This document shows positions 54,866-64,000 of a stretch of 64,000 nt of DNA, piece after piece. Source of the stretch: Cyclonatronum proteinivorum (lineage in GTDB: Bacteria > Bacteroidota > Rhodothermia > Balneolales > Cyclonatronaceae); NCBI RefSeq assembly GCF_003353065.1, contig NZ_CP027806.1, positions 2,934,501 to 2,998,500 of the forward strand. The letters run 5' to 3'. The position numbers and the translations under genes were made by a program. The notes beneath the pieces are model-generated. The model had not been told where the DNA came from. It ran no database searches and worked only from the letters and a program-made list of their open reading frames with translations. Position 1 is the first letter of the stretch. Every line of letters starts with the position of its first letter.

Positions 54866-55612
54866 ATGTTTTCTTTAGAAGGAAAGTCCGTACTTGTAAC
54901 CGGCGGAACCCGCGGTATCGGAAAAGCAATAGTTCTTGAACTTGCTAAAGCCGGTGCGGATGTTGCCTTTACGTATGCCCGCTCAGCTGAAGCAGCCGAA
55001 ACAGTCAAAAAAGAAGTTGAGTCTTTGGGTAAAAAAGCTCTTTCCTATCAGGCGGATGCAGCAGATGCCACGCGCGCAGAAGAAGTAATTGGCGACATTG
55101 TTAAAACATGGGGTAAGCTTGATGTCCTCGTTAACAATGCCGGTATTACAAAAGACACACTCATCATGCGCATGAATGAACAGCAGTGGGATGATGTAAT
55201 TACGACCAACCTGAAGAGTGTTTTTAATTACAGCAAGCATGCTGTACGTCCTTTCATGAAAGCGGGTGCAGGTTCCGTCATCAATATTGGTTCCGTTGTA
55301 GGACTGTCCGGTAACGCAGGTCAGACCAACTATGCAGCTTCTAAAGCAGGTATCATTGGTTTCAGCAAATCCCTGGCAAAAGAACTTGCAAGCCGCAATA
55401 TCCGGGTTAATGTGATTGCCCCGGGCTATATCAAGACAGAAATGACCGGGCAACTTTCCGACAAAGTTATGGACAGCATTAAGGCAAGCATTCCTATGGG
55501 TGAAGCCGGTGATGTTCAGGATATTGCTGCAGGTGTGATTTTCCTTGCCAGCGACGCCAGCCGGTATATTACCGGTGAAACCATCCGCATTGACGGTGGC
55601 ATGGCCATGTAG
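54866..55612 (+). CDS. fabG: 3-oxoacyl-ACP reductase
   Basis: NADPH-dependent SDR enzyme, 248 aa. Cofactor motif TGGTRGIGKA, NNAGITKDTLIMRM, catalytic Ser in INIGSVVGLSGNAGQ and the YAASKAG Tyr/Lys pair, ending in ITGETIRIDGGMAM. Functions after FabH/FabF in the elongation cycle. Confidence 0.95.
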   Translation: MFSLEGKSVLVTGGTRGIGKAIVLELAKAGADVAFTYARSAEAAETVKKEVESLGKKALSYQADAADATRAEEVIGDIVKTWGKLDVLVNNAGITKDTLIMRMNEQQWDDVITTNLKSVFNYSKHAVRPFMKAGAGSVINIGSVVGLSGNAGQTNYAASKAGIIGFSKSLAKELASRNIRVNVIAPGYIKTEMTGQLSDKVMDSIKASIPMGEAGDVQDIAAGVIFLASDASRYITGETIRIDGGMAM

Positions 55613-55724
55613 CGCATTGTAAATGCTGTGTATTTCAAAGCTTTAACGTTCTATTTTTTGGAAATACCCACAATTTTTAAGTACATTTTAACCAACCTCT
55701 AACCTTTACCTTAAGCAAAAACAA

Positions 55725-55964
55725 ATGTCACAAGACCTCGAAAAAAAAGTAACTGAGATCATCGTAGAAAAACTTGGCGTAGATGAAGCTGATGTTGTAC
55801 CTGCAGCAAACTTCGCTAATGATCTTGGCGCAGATTCACTTGATTTGGTTGAACTGATTATGGAATTCGAAAAAGAATTTGACACTCAAATTCCTGACGA
55901 AGATTCTGAGAATATCGCAACCGTTGGTGATGCTATCGATTACCTGAAAAACAAAGTTCAGTAA
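55725..55964 (+). CDS. acpP: Acyl carrier protein
   Basis: 79-aa acidic helical protein. The phosphopantetheine attachment site is Ser in [16 protein letters not shown] 112-bp gap before it and 54 bp after may hold its own promoter, as ACP is usually made in excess. Confidence 0.96.
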   Translation: MSQDLEKKVTEIIVEKLGVDEADVVPAANFANDLGADSLDLVELIMEFEKEFDTQIPDEDSENIATVGDAIDYLKNKVQ

Positions 55965-56018
55965 TCTTCGAACTAAACTTCTTGTTTACCACACGCATAA
56001 CTCTTTAACTGAGTATTA

Positions 56019-57263
56019 ATGGCTGAACGCAGAGTAGTAGTTACCGGTATGGGTGCTATAACACCAATTGGTAACGATTTAGAGCAGTTTTGGGATGGTC
56101 TGAAAAACGGTAAGAGCGGTGTTGACTATATCAAACACTTCGATACCGAACGATTTGCCACCAAGTTTGCCGCAATGGTTAACGACTTCAAACCCGGTGA
56201 TTTTATTGAGCCAAAAGCCGCGCGCAGGCTCGACCGGTTTTCGCAGTTCGCCCTCGCGGCTTCCGATATGGCAATTGCAGACGCTTCCATCGACCTCGAA
56301 ACCGTTGACAAAAATCGGGTTGCAGTTCTTGTAGGAACAGGCATCGGTGGCATGGACACCTTTTACAAGAATTGTGTCGCCTTCGAAAAGATGGGCCCAC
56401 GCGGAATATCTCCTTTTTTCATCCCCATGCTAATCCCGGATATTGCCTCCGGGCATATTTCGATTAAGTATGGATTCCGTGGTCCGAACTACTGCGCCGT
56501 TTCAGCTTGTGCAACAGGTTCACACAATATAGGACTGGCCTACGACCACATTCGGTCGGGCCAGTCTGATTTTGCTGTTTGTGGTGGTGCAGAAGCGCCC
56601 ATCATTGAAATGGGAGTTTCAGGCTTTAATGCAATTAAGGCCATGTCAACCCGCAACGATGACCCGCAGACAGCTTCAAGACCTTTTGATAAAGACCGCG
56701 ACGGTTTTGTCCTTGGCGAAGGTTCCGGAATCCTCTTCCTGGAAACCTATGAAAGTGCTGTCAAGCGTGGTGCCCGTATTTATGCCGAAATCGTTGGATA
56801 CGGTTTCTCAGCAGATGCACACCACATTACAGCACCCGATCCGGAAGGTGCCGGTGTGATGTTAGCAATTACGCAGGCGCTGGAAGCAGCTAACATCAAG
56901 CCCGAAGACATTGATCATATCAACATGCACGGGACCTCAACCCCGCTTGGTGATATAGCGGAAACCAATTCTATTAAAAAAGTTTTCGGCGATCACGCGT
57001 ACAAAATTAACCTGAATTCCACCAAGTCTATGACCGGTCACATGCTTGGTGCTGCAGGAGCCGCTGAAGCCATTGCAACCATTTTGGCGCTTTACCATGA
57101 CCTTGTACCACCAACCATCAATCATTTCAATACTGACCCGCTCTGCGACCTGAATTACACCGTAAATGAAGCGCAGGACCGGAAAATGAATTATGCCCTT
57201 AACAATGCTTTTGGATTTGGTGGGCACAACACAACCCTTGTAATGAAAAAATTTGACGAGTAA
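56019..57263 (+). CDS. fabF: Beta-ketoacyl-ACP synthase II
   Basis: Elongating condensing enzyme, 414 aa. Catalytic Cys in SACATGSHNIGLAYDHI, His in INMHGTSTPLGD and His in KSMTGHMLGAAGAAEA. The N terminus RRVVVTGMGAITPIGN is typical. rnc begins 2 bp after the stop. Confidence 0.96.
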   Translation: MAERRVVVTGMGAITPIGNDLEQFWDGLKNGKSGVDYIKHFDTERFATKFAAMVNDFKPGDFIEPKAARRLDRFSQFALAASDMAIADASIDLETVDKNRVAVLVGTGIGGMDTFYKNCVAFEKMGPRGISPFFIPMLIPDIASGHISIKYGFRGPNYCAVSACATGSHNIGLAYDHIRSGQSDFAVCGGAEAPIIEMGVSGFNAIKAMSTRNDDPQTASRPFDKDRDGFVLGEGSGILFLETYESAVKRGARIYAEIVGYGFSADAHHITAPDPEGAGVMLAITQALEAANIKPEDIDHINMHGTSTPLGDIAETNSIKKVFGDHAYKINLNSTKSMTGHMLGAAGAAEAIATILALYHDLVPPTINHFNTDPLCDLNYTVNEAQDRKMNYALNNAFGFGGHNTTLVMKKFDE

Positions 57264-57265
57264 GA

Positions 57266-58024
57266 ATGATGTTCATGCTGAAGCTGAGAAAACTTAGAGC
57301 TTACTTTACCAAAAAGAAGCTTGATTCAGCTACACAGCATAAAATATCTACACTTGAACAAATAATCGGGGATTCAATTCAAAACCCCAATATCTATTTG
57401 CGAGCCTTACGGCATCGCTCAAAACTCATTGAAGATGGCCTCGAAGATGTTGAGAGCTACGAACAACTTGAGTTTTTGGGCGATGCCGTTCTTGATTTGG
57501 TCATAACTGAAATACTGTTTGAGTTATATCCGAACAACAATGAAGGGTTCATGACTAAAGTCAGATCAAGGCTTGTTCGCGAAGACACCCTGGCCGATCT
57601 TTCAAGGAAACTCGGCTTCCCTTCCTTAATTGAAGTAGGCAAACGCGTCCGCGGGCAGGGAATTGAATTAAAAAACAGCGTTTTATGTGATATATTTGAG
57701 GCTGTTGTAGGCGCTGTTTATAAAGATTTGGGCTTCTCAGCTTCACAGACCTTCATCCGGAATGTTTACACGACACACATTAATATTAAGGATGTAAGCG
57801 TCACACAGGACAACTACAAAAGCATGCTTCTTGAATTTGCCCAGGCCAGGAAACTATCCGTCCCTGAATACAAAATCGTGTCTGAAACCGGACCCGATCA
57901 CGACAAAACCTTCGAAGTAAATGTTCTGATTAACGGAGCCGTTGAGGGTATGGGTAAAGCAAAAAACAAGAAAAAGGCAGAACAGGCCGCAGCTAAGCTT
58001 GCCCTTGATAAACTAAATCACTAA
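57266..58024 (+). CDS. rnc: Ribonuclease III
   Basis: Double-strand-specific endonuclease for rRNA and mRNA processing, 252 aa. The signature is YEQLEFLGDAVLDLVITEIL with its Glu/Asp metal ligands, a second acidic cluster in CDIFEAVVGAVYKD, and a C-terminal dsRBD (about 175-250) starting YKSMLLEFAQARKL with KNKKKAEQAAAKLAL. Placement after fabF, instead of the rnc-era pair, is common in Bacteroidota. Confidence 0.95.
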   Translation: MMFMLKLRKLRAYFTKKKLDSATQHKISTLEQIIGDSIQNPNIYLRALRHRSKLIEDGLEDVESYEQLEFLGDAVLDLVITEILFELYPNNNEGFMTKVRSRLVREDTLADLSRKLGFPSLIEVGKRVRGQGIELKNSVLCDIFEAVVGAVYKDLGFSASQTFIRNVYTTHINIKDVSVTQDNYKSMLLEFAQARKLSVPEYKIVSETGPDHDKTFEVNVLINGAVEGMGKAKNKKKAEQAAAKLALDKLNH

Positions 58025-58116
58025 TTAAGAAAAACTATTCAACACATCAGGGCATTTCTCTGAATAACAGATTCGACTTTTAGCTCTCTAAATTATTAAT
58101 TAAAACCCCACTACTT

Positions 58117-59208
58117 ATGTCTGAAACCAAGGTAACCGCCGTAGATCAAACTTTCCCGGTTAAGAAGACAACCGCTTCCCGCCTGCAATCCGTCAACTTT
58201 AGCGACCTTCGGTTTGGTGACGTATTCAGTGATCACATGTTTGAACTGATCTATGAAAACAACAGCTGGCAAAAGGGAAAGATTATCCCCTACGGACCGG
58301 TCAACATCATGCCTTCGGCGAACATACTGCACTACGGACAGGGCGCCTTTGAAGGCATGAAGGCTTTTACCATGGAAAACGGGGAAATTAACGTCTTCAG
58401 GATTCATGACCATTACAACCGTTTTAATGACTCCTGCAAGCGACTCAACATCCCGTCCATACCGGAAGAAACCTTTACGCAAGCCATCCTGCAGCTCGTT
58501 GACCTTGACCGTGAATGGGTACCGAGTGACAAATACAAATCACTTTACCTGCGTCCTTTTGTGTTCGCAACAGAAGAGTTCCTGGGCCTTAAAACGTCTA
58601 CGACCTACCGTTTCTACATCATCACTGGACCGGTCGGAAACTACTATCGGGAGGGGATTAATCCGGTTAAACTCACGACCATGCCGGACTATGTACGTGC
58701 AGTTAAAGGCGGAGTCGGTAATGCAAAAGTTCCGGGCAACTATGCCGCAAGCCTGTACCCGGCACATGTAGCTATGCAGCAAGGCTACTCGCAGGTACTT
58801 TGGCTTGATGCCATCGAGCGAAAGTATGTGGAAGAGGTCGGAGCCATGAACATCTTTTTTGTCATTGACGGCAAAGTGTCAACGTCTCCCCTTACCGGAA
58901 CCATTCTGCCCGGCGTCACCCGGCGCTCAGTACTTGAACTCTGTAAACTTTGGGGCTTACCGGCTGAAGAACGAATGATTTCTATCGACGAGCTTTTTGC
59001 AGCCTATAGAGAAGGCCGATTGACCGAAGCCTTTGGTTCAGGTACAGCTGCAGTAATCTCTCCCGTTGGGGTTATTCATCATAAGGGCGAAGTTATTACG
59101 CTTGATACAGAAAAAATGGGGCCGGTCGCAGAAAGACTGTACGCAACCATCACCGGTATTCACCACGGAACAGAGGAAGACCCTGCAGGATGGTGCAACA
59201 TCATTTAA
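58117..59208 (+). CDS. ilvE: Branched-chain amino acid aminotransferase
   Basis: PLP fold-type IV transaminase, 363 aa, of the longer eukaryotic-like/BCAT2 form. The PLP lysine lies in GGVGNAKVPGNYAASLYP, followed by EVGAMNIFFV, GTILPGVTRRSVLEL and the closing EAFGSGTAAVISPVG. Substrates are leucine, isoleucine and valine and their 2-oxo acids. Monocistronic, ending in a terminator. Confidence 0.94.
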   Translation: MSETKVTAVDQTFPVKKTTASRLQSVNFSDLRFGDVFSDHMFELIYENNSWQKGKIIPYGPVNIMPSANILHYGQGAFEGMKAFTMENGEINVFRIHDHYNRFNDSCKRLNIPSIPEETFTQAILQLVDLDREWVPSDKYKSLYLRPFVFATEEFLGLKTSTTYRFYIITGPVGNYYREGINPVKLTTMPDYVRAVKGGVGNAKVPGNYAASLYPAHVAMQQGYSQVLWLDAIERKYVEEVGAMNIFFVIDGKVSTSPLTGTILPGVTRRSVLELCKLWGLPAEERMISIDELFAAYREGRLTEAFGSGTAAVISPVGVIHHKGEVITLDTEKMGPVAERLYATITGIHHGTEEDPAGWCNII

Positions 59209-59231
59209 TACCGCGGTAAGAATGTCAATGC

Positions 59232-59275
59232 AAAAGCCGGTTCATCACTTTTAGAGCGTGAAACCGGCTTTTTCT
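59232..59275 (+). terminator. Rho-independent terminator after ilvE
   Basis: AAAAGCCGGTT pairs with AACCGGCTTTT across an 18-nt loop, then T-rich sequence. Confidence 0.85.
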
Positions 59276-59277
59276 TT

Positions 59278-59306
59278 TTCAGAATGAGGCCGCACACGTT
59301 TATATT
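59278..59306 (+). promoter_or_regulatory. Candidate thyA-folA promoter
   Basis: TTCAGA at 59278-59283, a 17-bp spacer and TATATT at 59301-59306, 78 bp before thyA. The -35 box is weak; the -10 matches others in the window. Confidence 0.35.
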
Positions 59307-59383
59307 ACATCCTTTGCTATATCCGAAAAGCTTAACTCATCAAAACATCACACCAAAATACCCTGTAAGCCGCACAGGATCAC

Positions 59384-60232
59384 ATGAAAGCATATCATCA
59401 GTTAGTAGCGCGTGTACTTGAGCACGGCGTAAAAAAAGAGAATCGAACGGGCACAGATGCCATCAGCAGCTTTGCAGAAAGCTACCGCGTTGACTTAAGT
59501 GAAGGCTTTCCCCTTCTCACGACTAAAAAGATGATGTTTCGCTCAATCATTCTGGAACTGTTATGGTATCTGCGCGGCGAAAGCCATATCAGATGGCTGC
59601 GAGATGAAAACGACTGCCATATCTGGGACGCCTGGGCCGATGAAGAAGGGAATGTAGGTCCGATTTACCCGGTACTGTGGCGGCGTTTCCCTTTTACCTG
59701 TTACGAAGAAGTTGACTTTGAAGGGGTCGGGGGTGCATTTAAAAATGATATGCCGACCCGCAAAGAGTTTGATCAGATTCAATATATCATTGATCAGATA
59801 AAAGAAAACCCGACGAGCAGAAGGCTTGTGTTAAGTGCCTGGCATCCGGGTTTGCTCGATCAGATGGCACTTCCCCCCTGCCATATCATGGCCATCTTTA
59901 ATATAACCGACGGAAAGTTAAACTGTCATCTGACACAGCGATCCGGTGACATTGCGCTTGGTATTCCGTTTAATCTTGCCTGTTATGCAGCTCTTACCAT
60001 GATTATAGCGAGACAGACAGGCTATGAGCCCGGCATATTTGCACATACTATAGTTGATGCTCATATTTATGAAAATCATGTGGATGGGCTTAAAAAACAA
60101 CTCGAGCGTGAGCCTTTCCCACTGCCAACACTTGAAATTGCAGATAAAAGTCTTGACAAACTAAGTCTGGAAGATTTCACCCTGCACAACTATCAGCATC
60201 ATGAAGCTATCCGGTTTGAAGTAGCCGTGTAA
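59384..60232 (+). CDS. thyA: Thymidylate synthase
   Basis: Methylates dUMP to dTMP with methylene-tetrahydrofolate. 282 aa. Nucleophile Cys in ALPPCHIMAIFNI, RSGDIALGIPFNLACYA, and the C-terminal Asp/His/Tyr set (HIYENHVDG). A 25-residue insertion after GPIYPVLWRRFP (about residues 105-130) distinguishes it from the shortest forms. The dUMP comes from dut at 5 kb; the dihydrofolate made is recycled by folA next door. Confidence 0.95.
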   Translation: MKAYHQLVARVLEHGVKKENRTGTDAISSFAESYRVDLSEGFPLLTTKKMMFRSIILELLWYLRGESHIRWLRDENDCHIWDAWADEEGNVGPIYPVLWRRFPFTCYEEVDFEGVGGAFKNDMPTRKEFDQIQYIIDQIKENPTSRRLVLSAWHPGLLDQMALPPCHIMAIFNITDGKLNCHLTQRSGDIALGIPFNLACYAALTMIIARQTGYEPGIFAHTIVDAHIYENHVDGLKKQLEREPFPLPTLEIADKSLDKLSLEDFTLHNYQHHEAIRFEVAV

Positions 60233-60292
60233 AATCAGCTTATATCTTAACAGCTTTCAGCTTCACCCTTTTTTCTTCTGCACTCCATTTAA

Positions 60293-60793
60293 ATGCCTGA
60301 ATTCATCATCATCGCTGCACACGACCCAAACCTTGTGATAGGCAAGGATGGTAGTATGCCGTGGCATTATCCGGACGATTTAAAACACTTTAAGCAAACA
60401 ACCCTTGGAAGTCCCCTGATTATGGGGAGAAAAACCTTTGAATCAATCGGGGGCAAACCACTGCCGGGGCGTCCATGCTACGTACTTTCAAGAAGTAAAC
60501 GAAAAGCCGAAGGGGTAACTTTTTTCAAAGATTTTCCGGAAGCCCTTTTGTATTTCAGTCAGTCGTCTTACGAGCGCGTATTTATTGCGGGCGGGTCAGT
60601 ACTGTACAATCAGTTTCTCATTATGAGCAATAAGATGATTATTACAGAAATCAGGCAGACCTACGATGGGGACACTTTTTTTCCGGAGTACAGGGATCAG
60701 ATACCGGAAAAATGGAAGCTTATCTCTTCAGAAGACCGGGACGATTTCGTCATCAAAACCTACCAAAACACGCAACCCGAGCCATATTATTAA
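60293..60793 (+). CDS. folA: Dihydrofolate reductase
   Basis: NADPH-dependent reduction of dihydrofolate, 166 aa. The N terminus IIIAAHDPNLVIGKDGSMPW is followed by HYPDDLKHFK with the catalytic Asp, then GRKTFESIGGKPLPGR and VFIAGGSVLYNQFL. Follows thyA by 60 bp, the usual pair. Confidence 0.95.
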   Translation: MPEFIIIAAHDPNLVIGKDGSMPWHYPDDLKHFKQTTLGSPLIMGRKTFESIGGKPLPGRPCYVLSRSKRKAEGVTFFKDFPEALLYFSQSSYERVFIAGGSVLYNQFLIMSNKMIITEIRQTYDGDTFFPEYRDQIPEKWKLISSEDRDDFVIKTYQNTQPEPYY

Positions 60794-60844
60794 CAGTTTC
60801 GGTGGATTGACAGCGGTAAGCGTTCACCGATTTCACAAAAAAAG

Positions 60845-60893
60845 AAAAGGCGTCGGTTCACTTCCTGAAAAGAAAGTTAACCGACGCCTTTTT
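60845..60893. terminator. Shared terminator of folA (plus) and atpC (minus)
   Basis: AAAAGGCGTCGGTT pairs with AACCGACGCCTTTT, with an outer T run on each strand, between two converging genes. Confidence 0.85.
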
Positions 60894-60959
60894 AATTCAG
60901 CTTAGGCGGCAAGGTATTAACCTGCCTCAAAACTTAGCGCACGACTTGAAGCTTCATGC

Positions 60960-61373
60960 TTAGCGTTTGAGCTCATGCAGTTTAATACGGTTTATGGCCC
61001 GACGCAGTGCGAGTTCTCCTTTAAGGACTTCATCCTGTGCAGCTTTTTGGGCCTTGTCATCTTTTATTTTGGCCGTGGCTTTTTCGCGTGCAACGCGTGC
61101 TCTCTCAAGATCAATGTCGCGAACGTTTTCAGCTGATTCAGCCAGTACCGTTACACGGTTATCATTCACCTCGACAAATCCGCCATTTACAGAAAAAACT
61201 TCTTCTTTACCACCTTTCTCACGAACTATAATTTTGCCGATATCCAGCATAGACATCAGGCTCGCGTGATTAAACTTCACTTCAAAAGCACCTTCCGTGC
61301 CCGGCAGATTAACGCCTGTAGCAAGTCCTTCGTAAACTGCGCCGTATGGCGTGATAATGTTGGTACGAATCAT
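60960..61373 (-). CDS. atpC: F1-ATPase epsilon subunit
   Basis: 137 aa. A beta-sandwich N-terminal domain starts with TNIITPYGAVYEGLATGVNLPG and contains GAFEVKFNHASLMSML; a C-terminal two-helix part (LERARVAREKATAKI) follows. It lies on the rotor stalk and regulates ATP hydrolysis. Paired with atpD 130 bp upstream. Confidence 0.92.
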   Translation of the reverse strand: MIRTNIITPYGAVYEGLATGVNLPGTEGAFEVKFNHASLMSMLDIGKIIVREKGGKEEVFSVNGGFVEVNDNRVTVLAESAENVRDIDLERARVAREKATAKIKDDKAQKAAQDEVLKGELALRRAINRIKLHELKR

Positions 61374-61503
61374 AAAAACAAATCCTGATCAGTAGTTTTT
61401 AAAACTGGGATAATTCTCTGGAATAAGATATACGCAGCGTTTTGTGGCTCTTAAAACCACAACCCGACTGCAAAATCATGAATACTGCAATGCAAACGCA
61501 GGA

Positions 61504-63099
<1,596 letters not shown>

Positions 63100-63209
63100 C
63101 TAATCGCAACTTTAAAAGCTGTTTACACCCGCTTTTCATACACATATTGAGCCAAATTTCCTTTATATTACTTCGCTAATAATTTTAACCCTGTAACTTA
63201 TTTTCAATT

Positions 63210-64000
63210 TTGGAACATCTAAGCCAATCACGATTAGCAAGTATCCGAACACTTGAGAAATTCGAGCATTCGAATCGTATCGACATGGATTTGCTCAATA
63301 AACTCAACAGACAGGAACGGCAGCAAGCGAACGAATATGTACAGGGTATTCTGAGACGCAAATCCTATCTGGACTTCCTTATTTCCCGCTACAGCTCGGT
63401 TGATATTGCCGGCATGGACGCTTTCTTCAAGAATATCCTCCGCATCGGGATTTATGACCTCCTTTTTATGGATTCCACGCCGGATTACGCTGCCATCAAT
63501 GAAAATGTAGAGATTGCGAAAACGCAAATCAGCGCCCGCTCCGGGGACCTTGCCAATGCCATCCTCCGCAAAATTCAGCGGGAAACCAACGAACTGCCAA
63601 CGCCGGATATGGAAGACCGTACCGATTTGGTTGCGACCACTTTCTCGCACCCGGCATGGCTTGTGAAACGCTGGTCGGATCGTTTTGGCGAAAGAGAAGC
63701 TTTTCAGCTCATGACCGCCAACAATCAGCGCCCCAACTACTATCTGCGGGCGAACTGCCTCAAAACTTCACCCGATACCTTCCGCCTCAGGCTGGAGCGT
63801 GCCGGCATTGAGTTTGAAGAAAGCGACTGGCTGCCCGGCTATTTTAAGGTTTCAACCCTCGCGGAAGTACGTGCAAGGGGCTGGTTTGAAAAAGGCCTGT
63901 GCTACGTACAGGATATCGCTGCCGGCTTTGCGCCCACCATCCTGGACCCCGTTTCCGGAGAATCGGTGATTGACTTGTGCGCGGCTCCGGGCACCAAAAC
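63210..64000 (+). CDS. rsmB: 16S rRNA cytosine-C5 methyltransferase RsmB, cut by the window end
   Basis: N-terminal 263 codons. Residues about 1-135 form a NusB-like RNA-binding domain; the methyltransferase domain follows, reaching the first SAM motif VIDLCAAPGTK at the window edge. Preceding segments RPNYYLRANCLKTSPD and VQDIAAGFAP are typical of the RsmB/NOL1 family, which makes m5C967. The start is TTG at 63210; the frame is closed upstream by a TAA at 63186. A TATATT box lies at 63164-63169. Confidence 0.88.
   Translation, partial: MEHLSQSRLASIRTLEKFEHSNRIDMDLLNKLNRQERQQANEYVQGILRRKSYLDFLISRYSSVDIAGMDAFFKNILRIGIYDLLFMDSTPDYAAINENVEIAKTQISARSGDLANAILRKIQRETNELPTPDMEDRTDLVATTFSHPAWLVKRWSDRFGEREAFQLMTANNQRPNYYLRANCLKTSPDTFRLRLERAGIEFEESDWLPGYFKVSTLAEVRARGWFEKGLCYVQDIAAGFAPTILDPVSGESVIDLCAAPGTK

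Overview
The window is about 64 kb of a bacterial chromosome of moderate GC content. It most resembles the Bacteroidota/Rhodothermota/Balneolota group. The clues are a PorV/PorQ-family barrel beside a giant surface protein with a FlgD/type-IX-like C-terminal domain, a Bacteroidota-type S21, an isolated atpD-atpC pair, lipoproteins with short lipoboxes, and promoters built around a TATATT -10 box. Genus cannot be fixed from the sequence alone. Almost everything is single-copy core metabolism; the accessory content lies at about 17-19 kb and 25-28 kb.

Layout. 1-4 kb (minus): cytochrome c maturation genes ccmC-ccmD-ccmE-ccmF, with a CXXXY-type CcmE and a frame disruption near the start of ccmF. 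4.2-9.4 kb: a PH/SHOCT protein, a minus operon (Spx-like thioredoxin-fold protein, DUF3108 protein, dUTPase), a lipoprotein, a biotin carrier protein and murA. 9.4-17.1 kb (plus): RNase E/G with a long disordered tail, the HslVU protease and an S41 processing protease. 17.2-18.8 kb: an alpha/beta hydrolase gene bracketed by inverted copies of an ~85-bp repeat. 18.9-25.4 kb: radical SAM protein, transglutaminase-like protein, trmB, ABC-F ATPase and rpsU. 25.4-28.2 kb: a gene-free repeat field, then an IS110-family element inserted inside another copy of the ~85-bp repeat. 28.2-42.5 kb (minus): S9 peptidase lipoprotein, an envelope operon (2,377-aa repeat protein, PorV-like and FadL-like barrels) and a propeller lipoprotein. 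43.1-47.8 kb (minus): polyprenyl synthase, NYN protein, LpxH-like hydrolase and PBP1A. 48.2-60.8 kb (plus): pfkA-pgi, deoxynucleoside kinase, the DUF177-rpmF-plsX-fabH-fabD-fabG-acpP-fabF-rnc cluster, ilvE and thyA-folA. 61-64 kb: atpD-atpC (minus) and divergent rsmB, cut by the window end.

How it fits together. Envelope building dominates: peptidoglycan (murA, PBP1A), lipid A (lpxH-like), fatty acid and phospholipid synthesis (plsX/fab), surface display (PorV-like plus giant repeat protein) and haem delivery to c-type cytochromes. Nucleotide supply (dut, dNK, thyA, folA) and RNA processing (RNase E/G, RNase III, TrmB, RsmB) are also present. The most notable signal is the IS110 element. Its transposase-upstream region carries two short stretches that match, respectively, the insertion target and the element's own end. 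Both stop at the same dinucleotide, which is the layout expected of a bridge RNA, and the element sits in a member of a local repeat family.
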